64,000 bases of DNA from Voacanga thouarsii (lineage: Eukaryota; Streptophyta; Magnoliopsida; Gentianales; Apocynaceae). How positions within the stretch are numbered: the stretch's first letter is position 1; the number at the start of each line of letters is the position of its first letter. Location of the stretch: NCBI GenBank assembly GCA_026120185.1, contig JANUWF010001617.1, positions 1,860,001 to 1,924,000 on the forward strand, read 5' to 3'. Of the stretch, positions 48,791 through 58,585 are shown one piece after another. Below the pieces are notes generated by a model, which saw only the letters and a program-made list of their open reading frames with translations, was not told where the DNA came from and made no database searches. The translations under genes were made by a program, and so were the position numbers.

Positions 48791-50830
48791 TTTGGAAAAT
48801 CACAAACCCTTGCTTCATCTAATGCATTTTCAAGTATCTCATTTGGGGTCATATGTTTGGTTTACTATAAAACACTCCTTCAGAGTACCTCTACTTTGCT
48901 CATTGAACCTAATCTGGTAGACATATGTTTTGCCTATAATTTTCTTCACCGGCCCAGGAATTGCATCGTCTATGTTTTCCTACAATGGATGGTGCCAACA
49001 AAGAAGCAGTGTGAATAAACCAGAGCTTTATTTGTATGGAATATGAGTATGCATCTATCACATACCTCAGCTACTTTCTCAGCCAATTGTGCAACACGGA
49101 TGTGAATCATGTTTTCAACAACTTGGTCAAAAAGCACAAACCGACTCTCTCCCGTATTGTCCACTACAATAACGTCAACCGGTATCTAATTCATAGCAGA
49201 AGTACAAATATGTAAGTAAGATAACAGAAATAACACGTGGTTGATGCTATTGCAAAAACTGGAAGAACAACTACCTAATATCAAGGTACTCTTCCAAACG
49301 TAAGCATGATTCACAACTAAGTTTCTTTGCATGAGGGTAAAGTTTTTTCCTACATTAACTGCATGCCCTATATCTCCATCCATTGTAGGTATTAATCTCA
49401 AGCATTGTTACTATTCTGTAATATGTTCCTTCCTACATGAATAGAACACATAAGCATCCATTAGATTTCCAACGAATTTCAACCTGAATGTTACAGTTGT
49501 TTGAAGGCAAATCATTCAATATGCCAATGTCCAGTTGATGATAATATGTTTCTCAACTATCTATCTCTATTGTTACCGTTTGATGGCCAGTAGCAATCAT
49601 ATCAGTCAACTCTACTAATGTCCGCTTCCCTAAATCAAACGGTTGCCTGTTGAGCATTGTTGACACTATATGTATTTAGCTAGCACATTGAACAATGTTG
49701 TTGTCCTTGCACGTTACAAAGATCATGTAATATCAGCATATAGATATGTTAAATTGTAATTGTCAAATCGCAAGAATTCTTACAGTGCTCAGAATTTATC
49801 AACATCTATGGTGTCAAGATTCAGATAAATTTGTGTAGCACTACTGCTTGAAAAAGTAGCGATTCCCTGGTTATTTTTAATTATCATGGATGTAAAAATA
49901 CCAATCTCTGCATCTTGGCTTGCTATGATCTATCCATGTTCTAATATCTTCGTCAGCGAACCCCATAAAGTCACCTGCAAGTGCATGCCACTAATGGTAG
50001 GAGTAGCACAACATCGACATTAGGAGAGAGTCATGTGTTTGTTTTTGCTGGAAATAAGTATACTTACTCATGATCCTTCATGGTTGCTATATGTAGTTCA
50101 ACTGTATGTCCAAGACACATTCTTTCTTCTACCTGAGATACCCCAGTGATCATCCTAATTAAATCTTCAATATTTCATAATCACATCAGAAATTTCACTT
50201 GAATCCATTTGAGTAGCACCATCACATTTTTCTTAGACATCAGACATGTTAAATGCTATCAGAATATGCATATGAAGACGTTACCAACTAACTGGCTGAT
50301 GTCTTCTGATCGAGATTGGATCTCTTCAAAATTGCTAAATTTAAAATAGTGTCTGGGAATGTCTAGAAGAGGGTCTATGGCTTCTTCTATGTATGTGCTA
50401 CCATCTACAATTATTTAAGGCTCCTCTCCAAGAACTTTGTAATTAGGCTTAGGCTTTTGCACCATAAAATTCTTCATGACATAAAACATGCCTTAGTCCA
50501 CAACATCACGAAAATCCATAGCAAATTTGCTCCTAATCACATAGTGTCTCATATTATTCTGTAAAATTATTTAAAAAATGGTATATATCAAAGTTGATCA
50601 TTTATGCATCAATTGTAAACATGAAATAAAATGGGAAGAATAGAATTTCACCTACCTTCTCATCTAAGATTATGAAATCAAGACTCATAAGTTCATCTGG
50701 CCTCTGCGCATTAAGCATTTGTCAGAGCCTAATCACTCTCACAAATACCCACTGCTCTTGTCTTCCTAATGTTAATTTGTTCGAGCAAACATAATCCAAT
50801 TTACCTTTGCCCATATTCTGAGAGATGTAG
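48780..50830 (-). pseudogene. Helitron RPA1-like single-strand DNA-binding protein (broken)
   Basis: Plant Helitrons often carry an RPA70-like gene thought to protect single-stranded DNA in transposition. Minus-strand pieces in order: OB-fold start with LNAQRPDELMSLDFIILDEK (about 50,710-50,660); YVIRSKFAMDF and GMFYVMKNFMVQKPKPNYKV (about 50,550-50,430); second OB fold with VTLWGSLTKILEHG (about 49,970), IIASQDAEIGIF and SSSSATQIYLNLDTIDVDKF (about 49,850); then a zinc-ribbon YNGWRYRAC..C followed by LSCESC (about 49,390-49,310); and DNTGESRFVLFDQVVENM (49,164). Stops and several introns interrupt it. Gene order puts it 5' of Rep on the Helitron sense strand. Confidence 0.8.
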
Positions 50831-50878
50831 ATATTCATCAAATAGCAACTTCGAATCCTCCGCAATATGTTGTTGATC

Positions 50879-50925
<47 letters not shown>

Positions 50926-50933
50926 ATATGTAT

Positions 50934-51005
<72 letters not shown>

Positions 51006-51412
51006 TATGCAAACCTAATCCATGAATTACCCAGGAGCAATGAATCACAAAAGACTTTTCATTTGCATGACCGTTGGCATCAACGCGTTCAGCCACCCAG
51101 AGCATTGGCATACATTTGGCTTTGTAGCTCTGTAAATAGAGAGACATATATGCCGGTAGATAAGGGCTTATATCCATGTGTAGAAGGAGATCTTCGAAAA
51201 GTTAGTGCAATGATCAGAGCATCGAATTTGAGAATATTACCTTCACTTTTGTGTTGTAATTATGGAGAGTTGCATTGGCAACATGAAGAGCCATTGTTTT
51301 GCAACCTTCTGCTCGATGAAATGCTATAACTAAAGGCAGCACAAAAACCCTTTGAAATAGATAGGTGGCACCACAGTAGGCTTCCACAACTACTTATATA
51401 AATATATATAGA
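50831..51412 (-). other. Helitron 5' region with microsatellites and exon-like stretch
   Basis: AT and CA dinucleotide runs fill 50,886-51,001. Outside them the minus strand has an open stretch starting MALHVANATLHNYNTKVK (about 51,290) followed by a donor-like AAG|GTAATA, and after an acceptor-like TTTACAG (about 51,140) a stretch ending in FVIHCSWVIHG. I do not recognise it. The plus-strand open frame over the same ground is mostly the repeat and is not called. Confidence 0.35.
50886..51001. repeat. AT and CA dinucleotide microsatellite
   Basis: Alternating AT, then about 16 CA units, then AT again. Open frames crossing it are artefacts of the repeat. Confidence 0.95.
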
Positions 51413-51483
51413 TTTGTTTTAGCAACTTAACGAAAGTAAAAAAAAAAAAAAAAACTGTTTAGGAAAAAAAATGTCATATTGTG

Positions 51484-51528
<45 letters not shown>

Positions 51529-52103
51529 GGGGGGGGGGTTATATATATTTAAGTGTTTTTATAAAAAAAATCAAATATATATATATATATATATATTTTT
51601 TTTTTATTTAAAGTGAGTGAATACCATTTTCCACAACAAAACAACTACTTTAGATAATCTTTGTAGTTTATAATCCTATAATTTTTATATATTGGTGATA
51701 AAGAGATAACTCAATTATTTAAAAGTATTTTTTTGTTAAATAATAGATTTTGAATCAAATTCACATTCCATCCTTCAAGTTATTTTTTTCTTTTATTCTT
51801 TTTTAAAGGAAACATCACATGTTACTAGAAATGAATGCATGTTTCCTCTTGAAGGGGCACAGATACTATGATCTTCTATTGACTCTTCTGTCCAAAAAAA
51901 ATTTAAATTAAATAACAAAAAGCCTAGAAAAACAAGTATATTTACCAAAAAGCTTCAAATCACCATCCTCAGTAGCAAGAACTTGCCCAAAAGGTTGTAA
52001 ACCACATCAACAAAATTACAACAATTTAATTTGTTAAATTTTTCTTTCACTTAATTTTTTTCCCAAAAATCCATAACCATATAAATACATAAATAAATCT
52101 CAC
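51413..52103 (-). other. GST intron 1, part upstream of the Helitron
   Basis: Starts at the splice donor GTGAGA after exon 1 (minus strand) and runs to the Helitron 5' end. AT-rich, with an AT/GT/poly-G microsatellite at 51,486-51,600. The other part of the intron is 22,845-22,947, so the ancestral intron was about 0.8 kb. Confidence 0.75.
51486..51600. repeat. AT/GT/poly-G microsatellite
   Basis: Alternating AT, then GT, then ten G, then further AT and poly-T tracts. Confidence 0.95.
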
Positions 52104-52256
52104 CTGACGAAGAAGAAACTGTTTTTTTTTTTTTTTTGGCTCTCCAATCCGAAGATCCACATGTACGACTTCAAAGTCCCCTCCCATCTCCAAGAGGCAG
52201 ACCAAAACTCTTTGAGGGCAGCCAGCATAAACGGGACCATAAACTTTAACAACCAT
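52104..52256 (-). pseudogene. Phi-class glutathione S-transferase, exon 1
   Basis: ATG at 52,256 (minus) opens 51 codons starting MVVKVYGPVYAGCPQRVLVC, then FEVVHVDL and FLLRQ. This is the thioredoxin-fold N-terminus of phi-class GSTs. The phrase AGCPQRV fits the region where the catalytic Ser (often S-x-x-x-R) lies; here the Ser position is not clear. The exon ends CAG|GTGAGA, the conserved position before PFG in the family. A poly-Lys stretch (KKKKK) from an A-run is unusual and may be a slippage scar. The rest of the gene is 29 kb away behind the Helitron, and is full of stops. The exon itself is intact, which fits a recent death of the gene. Confidence 0.9.
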
Positions 52257-52290
52257 TTTTTAGAATAAAAATCAAAGGCCTTTTCAAGAG

Positions 52291-52300
52291 CTCTATATAG
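52291..52300 (-). promoter_or_regulatory. TATA box of the GST gene
   Basis: Minus strand CTATATAGAG, about 35-45 bases before the start codon at 52,256. It is the best TATA match near the exon. A short 5' leader is implied. Confidence 0.5.
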
Positions 52301-52757
52301 AAGAGATTGCCACTGGCAAGCATTTGAGGATGATTTCCCTTCTTTATATTTAGGCTAAAGTCTGAATCATTTGGCAAGAACAAACTGGGGGTTGTCATGT
52401 GAGATTTACCACATTGTGACCTTTTCATTCTTTTTTTATAATTATTTTTAATATTATAATAGTCAAATATCATATATTATTTTTCAAGCATGAATATTTG
52501 TTATTCTTTACCTACTTATACAATAAATAAATTGCAAATAAAATAACTAAGTCCGAGCATCTTGATTTTTTGTTGTATAAAATCATAAATATTTTGTTCA
52601 ATTTTTTAATTATAATTTAAATATAAAAGCTACTTCTTACTAACTAATAAATATTGATATAATTTACATCACCATTTTATTGTGCATCGGAAAGAATGTT
52701 GGGCATTTGGTGGGTACCATGTGTGCCTAGAAATCGGTGCGTGAAATAATTTATATT
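52301..52757. other. GST upstream region
   Basis: AT-rich sequence between the GST TATA box and the Mutator-type inverted repeat. I see no further gene or clear regulatory motif. Confidence 0.4.
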
Positions 52758-53221
52758 GAGTAAATTGTTTTGATGATTCTCTAATTATTGATTTATTTAA
52801 TTTTTATTTTTTAATTAAAAAACATAAAATAATTATTCAAAATTTTTAATCATTCAAATCTTACCTTTTCGAGTTGATCAATACAGTTCCGTTAATTTTT
52901 AAAGATATTTCGATAATTTCACATCTATTAATACTAAAATATATCATTATCTTGTTTTATTCATTTAAAAATATTTTTTCTTTTTTTTCTTTATTCCCTT
53001 CTTCCATTTTCATCTTCTTTGCCAGTGCAATTTCACTTCTACCAAATTGCCTGTGCTTCCCTGCACTCTTCTAAAAAAGACGAACCTATCCTTGTCATCA
53101 CTACTACTTCGGTGAATGAGGTCTCGGAACCTCCACCACTTCGAAAAACCGGAGGAGTTGCTCTTCTTGTGTCTGTCCCCCACCGCCGAAGCTTCATCAT
53201 CGCCACTTTGGATTCCATATA
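52758..53221. mobile_element. Mutator-like inverted repeat, truncated by Copia 2
   Basis: GAGTAAATTGTTTTGATGATTC and the following 280 bases resemble the long inverted repeat at 19,414-19,720, with ATAATTATTCAAA, TTTTTAA.CATTCAAATCTTACC and then CTTCTTCCATTTTCATCTTC. After it comes GC-richer sequence (to 53,221) that stops where LTR homology of Copia 2 begins. No partner repeat is seen in the window. It resembles the left end of a second Mutator-like element. Confidence 0.55.
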
Positions 53222-53730
53222 TAGTATTGTTGGATCAATCAATCATTATATATAATTATTGACTCTAATAATTGCGATTAGACTAAGAGTGCAATTACGT
53301 TCTTTTAGTGGAGTAGAACGTAATTAATAAATTATTTTTATTCACAAAACAATTTATTAAAACTTAGTCTAACTGTATCCGATTAGGTCCCTTCAGTGGC
53401 TCCTAACTATGAGATAATAATAAATTATAAATATTTATAATTTATTAATGAAAATCGCATGAAACCAAAAATCGTATTTGTGATAGAATATGATAAGTGG
53501 AAATAGTTGTACCAAACTATACTTTTCTTATTCTATCAAGATTTGTATTTTGAAGTAGAGTCAATTATATATATTGGTTTGTAACTCTATTTTCAATATA
53601 CGAGACAAACAACGTTCTCTCAATTTTTGTGTGAGTCCACCATCTATAAAAAGAGAAAAAAATACGATTAGTGATTTTCTGATCCTAGGAGATTACATTG
53701 AAGAAGGTTTAGGGGTCTGGAACACTAGTA
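53222..53730 (+). repeat. 5' LTR of Copia 2, last 509 bp
   Basis: Collinear with 61,050-61,553 (shared AATAATTGCGATTAGACTAAGAG in pieces). The first 720 bases or so of the LTR, present at 60,327-61,049, are missing; Mutator-like sequence abuts instead. Confidence 0.85.
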
Positions 53731-55377
53731 ATTGGTATCAGAGCCTAATTTTGATATGTGTTTATGTTTTAAGATTAAATATTTTTTGCATATATTTAGT
53801 TGAGCGATATATGAATAATACATTTATGTTCATGGTGAATGATTTGATTAATTCTGTTCAAAATAATTTTATGACCATAGTTTTTGATTCGGTGAATATG
53901 TATAAGTATTATCGAGTTTTGTAACAAAATGAGTGAATTACATCTTCATGTTTCCCTTTTGAGTTATTTATTATTATTATTTTTATTATTTATATTGTTA
54001 TTAAAAAAATTATAAATAGCATTGGAATAAAGCCGGCGCACAGAGCTGTTTGTCACAATTGCTAGACGTTGGATAGTGGATTGCTGAACACTGGAGGCAG
54101 CTAAAGCTTGGACCAGCTGGTCCAACAGCTTGGCTGTGCCAGCCTAGAGCCAGTGGCCAGACTGGACAAGCGCTGAGTTAGGCCTGGCAACGCCAGCCCG
54201 GTCTGGTGCTGGACCAGGCCGACTGGGCCATGGGCCAGCAACTCAGTGAGGCCAATGCATGCCACTCCTTTTAATAAAAGGGGGGGGGGGGGTGGGGAAG
54301 AAAGTACCATGGGGTTTGGTCCCAAGACTATAGTATGGAGCTACAACATTCTATCCAACATTCCACAAAGGACCTTGTGTTATTATGTTACTTCACCAAA
54401 CTAATATTGTAAAAGATTGAAGGTTGGCTATTTTGTTAGCCAATTAATTTTTCAATTGTAATTTTGCAATATTATTTCTTGTGTCTAGGTTGGCCATAAA
54501 ATTATTTTTATAGTTTTTACTATTTAACTGTGATTGAATTATATTTAATTCATGATTAACATGACATATAATTGCATTAACGCCGCTCTAGGTACTATTT
54601 AGTTATGTATAAATAAATAAATATTTTTATTATTAAATTTTAAAAATAAAATAAAATGTAAAATGGTTAATTTTAATTAACCTTAAGCCTTTCTTATTAG
54701 CCCATTAGTAAAATTAACGTTTGCTTCATGCCATTTTAAATGGTCTCCCTATAGGAAGGCTACGTTTTATTGGTTACTGATTGGATATCAAAATTTTAAT
54801 TATTTTTTAAGTTTAATTCATTCATAATTACCCTATAGATGATGTGATTGGATTGAAAACTTTATATATATAAAAAATTGAATATAGGGGTTACACTTAA
54901 ATCAAAGACATTATAAGGACTTCCTATAGAATATCTAAATAATATCTATGATGGCCAAAATATTAACAACACTAAAACTAATATTGCATTTAGATACAAG
55001 ATATATTAATTTTAGTGGGATGATACAGGCCTAACTATAAGTTATATTGTTATCTCCTATAGAGGTGCATATTACTTTAGGGTTTTAGGTTGTAGATCCT
55101 AACTTAACTATAAGTTATATTGTTATCTCCTATAGAGGTGTATATTACTACAAAGTTTTAGTTTATCATATTTTGATAGTAATTTTTATTACTACTTAAA
55201 AATATTATTATATTGATCATGTATCATGCTATAATATTTTATATTGATCATGCATCATGATATGATGAATGGCCCATATATTTTATTTTATTTTATTTCA
55301 GAAAATAACTTCCAACACTTTATTCCTAATTTTAACAAAGAACCAATTGGTTGAAGAAAATTTTATTAATTGAAAAC
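53731..55377 (+). other. Primer site and leader of Copia 2
   Basis: The primer site is at 53,733-53,744. A GC-rich segment (about 54,036-54,260) full of GGCCAG and CTGG phrases is followed by a run of G at about 54,281-54,297. A further AT-rich part contains a 60-base near-duplicate (TTATATTGTTATCTCCTATA at about 55,040 and 55,110). No intact reading frame. Confidence 0.6.
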
Positions 55378-56115
55378 GAAATCTCATAATTGTACTCACT
55401 GCTGAGAAATTCAAATACGTGCTAATTGAATCATGTCCTGCTAAGCCTACTGAACAGTCCACGCGCAAATAAAAATAGGCTTATGATAAATAGTTAAGTT
55501 CTAATGAGATGGCTTGCTGTTACATTTTGGGATCTATCTCAAATGTGTTGCAACAGAAACATAAGAATATGACAACCGTTACAGAAATCATGAGAAACCT
55601 CCAGCAAATGTTTGAGTATAAAGGACGTCAGGCCTGCCAAGTAGCAATGAGGCGTATAATGAATATGCGCATGAAACTTGGAATACCCGTGAGGGATCAT
55701 ATATTAGAATTGATCGCTCAACTTAACGTGGCAGAGGTCTTAAGAGCTAAAATTAAGCCTGGGACCCTAGTTGATATAGCTCTAAAAAGTCTCTCAGAGA
55801 TGTTCTTGCAGTTCAAAGTTAATTATAATATGAACAAGATGGAAATGTCTTTTACAGAGTTGATGAAGGAGCTTGAGAGCACCGAGGCTACCTTAAAAGT
55901 GAAAAGTGGCAACGCTCTTATTCTAACTCATGCTGGATCTTCCAAACCTAAGGGCAAATGAGGAAATAAGAAGAAGCAAAATAATAATAAAAAAAAAGGC
56001 CTAAGCAGCAGGTTAGGAAAGCAAAAGTGGATAAAAAGTCCAAAGGCAAATGTTTCCATTGCAAGCAAAAAGGATATTGGAAGACACAGTGCCCAAATTA
56101 CTTAGCTACACGCAA
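55378..56115 (+). pseudogene. Copia 2 gag (broken)
   Basis: LTAEKFKYVLIESCP (about 55,399) begins the recognisable frame. The main open part 55,509-55,961 has NVLQQKHKNMTT, VNYNMNKMEMSFTELMKELES and a basic tail. A CCHC knuckle KCFHCKQKGYWKTQC lies at about 56,050-56,095 in another frame. Close to Copia 1 gag in layout. Several stops (about 55,468-55,500) and frameshifts interrupt it. Confidence 0.85.
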
Positions 56116-57683
56116 ATAATGTACTGGTGAGTTATCCTATATTGAAACTTGTTTAGTAGTTGATTTTACAAATACTTAGATAATAGATTCTGAAGCTACT
56201 AATCATGTTTACAATTCATTGCAGAGGTTCCAAGTAACCAAATATCCCAATGAAAGAGAGTATACTCTAAGGGTTGGCAAATGATCAGTGATATCTGCAA
56301 GAGTTGTTGGAGATATTTATCTTTATTTTGATAACAAATATTTGGTTTTGAAATATTGTTATTATGTTTTCGACATTTATCGAAATTTGATTTCAATTTT
56401 CTTGTTATTCAAACAAAAATATTCTGTTAAATTTTATAAATTATCAAGAAAGATATTTTTGAATAACTCTTTGATATGTAGTGGATATTTAAATAATAAT
56501 CTGTATATTTTGAAACCTACCCACAATTCATTATATCGTACTAAAACTAACAAACGCATTAAGTTATCTTCCACTAATAAAACTCTCTTATGACATCTTA
56601 GACTTGGTTATATTAATCTAAATAAGATTCAAAGACTTATAAAAGAAGGTCCTTTAAGTGACTTAAAGGTGGAACATTTTCAAGTTTGTGAATCTTGTTT
56701 AAAAGGTAAGATGACCAAAAGATTATTTCATTCCAAATGAAATAAAGCCAAGGAAGTTTAGAATTAGTGCACTCCGACGTATGTAGACCAATTAGTGTCC
56801 AAGTTAGAGGTGGGTATAGTTATTTCATTACTTTTACAGATGATTACTCAAGATATGAATATATTTACCTAATGACTCATAAGTCTGATACCTTAGAAAA
56901 ATTCAAAGAATTTAAGACTGAGACTAAGAAGCAGTTAGAAAAGAACATTAAGATACTTCGATCAGATTGAGGTGGAGAATATTTACCCCATAACTTTAGA
57001 TCTTACTTGTCAGATAATAAAATTTTATCCCAACTAAGTGTACCTGGCACTCCTCAACAAAATGGAGTGACAGAAAGGAGAAACGTAATCTTGTTAGACA
57101 TGGTCAAAACAATATTAGGCTTCTCTACACTCAGTATATCCTTTTGGGGTTATGCTATACAAAGTGCAACATATATATTGAATATGGTTCCATCTAAGTC
57201 TATCCCTAAAACTCCATTGGAATTGTGGAATAGGCAAAAGCCTAATTTGACACATATCCATATTTGGGGTTGTCCTGCATACGTGCTAAAGAGAAAAATG
57301 GATAACTGGAATCACGATCAAATTTATATTTGTTTGTTGGGTATCCAAAAGGAACAAGAAGATACTACTTCTATAGTCCCTCAAGATAATATTTGTAAGT
57401 ATAATATAATTTTCTTAGAGGACAAGTACATAAAAGAACATAGATCCAGAAGTAAGGTTATTTTGGAAGAAACCAAGGGAAATACTCCCAGGAAAATAGT
57501 TATAGAAAATAATACTCAAAATTCATGTGGTGGATTCGTATTTATACCACTTAATATGCCAGATTCCAATAGAAAAGAAATAAATGTTACACATTCTATA
57601 CTCACTGGCCTTTCGGCACATAGAGTAGAAGAACCTCCTGCCCCTGTTCAAAATCCAATCGTTGAGGAATCAACAGATCTGGT
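56116..57683 (+). pseudogene. Copia 2 protease and integrase (broken)
   Basis: Protease motif at 56,186-56,206 reads DSEATNH, with Glu replacing the essential Gly of DSGAT. Integrase: LRLGYINLNKIQRL (about 56,598), CLKGKM (about 56,697), a core starting HSDVCRP (about 56,770), TFTDDYSRY, then LRSD with a stop at 56,968. Then VPGTPQQNGVTERRN (about 57,040), where the third acidic residue Glu is retained, unlike Copia 1. The frame is open from 57,007 to the hAT insertion. Confidence 0.85.
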
Positions 57684-58585
57684 TAGGGGAGGCAATATTA
57701 AATACGACACTAAAATGACACAGTTATAGCGGGTTAGGGTTGAAGTTTCACGGGTTCGTGTCGAAACAGGTCGACATATTTAACTTTAAATGTGTACAGG
57801 TCATAAACGGGTTCAACCCGTTTTAACCCGCGAACCTGTTTAACTTTTTTTTAATATTTATATTTAATAATTTTTGTAATACCCTATAAATTTCACTATA
57901 AAAAATTAGATAATTTAAATTTTTTACATGAATTAATTGAATTAAATTTTATTATATGAATTAATTGAATTCTTTGTGTGTCTATTTTTTTTAATTATAT
58001 GAGACCTCTTAAGGAAAATAAATGATGTTAATGTGGCTATTTACTTGATCTATAGTAAATGAATTATTTTAATTAATTATTATTTAGTATCTATAAGAAT
58101 AATATTATTACAATGACTTTTAGTTAGAGAAAATAATTTCTTGAACAATCTAATTTTATTGCAAAATTACATTTATTTAGATTTTGAAGATTAAATCTTA
58201 TAAATTTATTGAGATCTCTAAATATTTAGTGGGATGATTTGTTATTTTATTGGTTATTATGACTTTATAGGCTATTTTATTAGTTTTTTTTTAATTTTAT
58301 ATGATTTGATTTGATTTTTAAAATATTTTTGTGTAATGGTGCACATATTGGCGGGTTTGGTAGGTATTCGGATTGACAAATTTATAATTATTTATTTAAT
58401 TTTTATGTCTAATCGTGTCATGTCGTATCAAGCCATTTTATAACACGAACACGACACGAAAATAAACGGGTTGACACGACACGACACATTTATTAATTGA
58501 GTCGTGTTCGGGTTAGCCTGTCGAGTGTAATTATCTCAAATTGACACGACCCGCCAACCCGAACACAACACGATTGCTACCCCTA
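57684..58585. mobile_element. Non-autonomous hAT element, copy 2
   Basis: Ends TAGGGGAGGCAAT and ATTGCTACCCCTA; 8-bp target duplication GATCTGGT at 57,676-57,683 and 58,586-58,593. Same family as 3,300-4,168 through its whole length, including the CACGACACG subterminal motifs. It interrupts Copia 2 between integrase and reverse transcriptase. Confidence 0.92.

Larger units (their letters stand above)
22948..51412 (-). mobile_element. Large autonomous-type Helitron inserted in a GST intron
   Basis: Minus-strand orientation. The 3' end has a hairpin-forming CCCATGCAATGCACGGG (22,957-22,973), an 8-base spacer and CTAG (22,948-22,951) followed by T. The 5' end begins TCTATATATATTTATATAAG at 51,412 and is preceded by A, so the target was an AT dinucleotide as Helitrons require. 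Between them on the same strand are a Rep/PIF1 helicase gene and an RPA1-like gene, both hallmark Helitron genes. Net size without the nested CACTA element is about 18.1 kb. The boundaries agree with the two halves of the GST gene outside them. The 5' end is less certain than the 3' end because of nearby TA tracts. Confidence 0.85.

Noticed and set aside
50801..51329. Open frames of 79-137 codons on both strands with poly-Ile/Tyr and poly-Cys/Val stretches
   Set aside because: They are translations of AT and CA dinucleotide runs and have no conserved motif in the repeat part.
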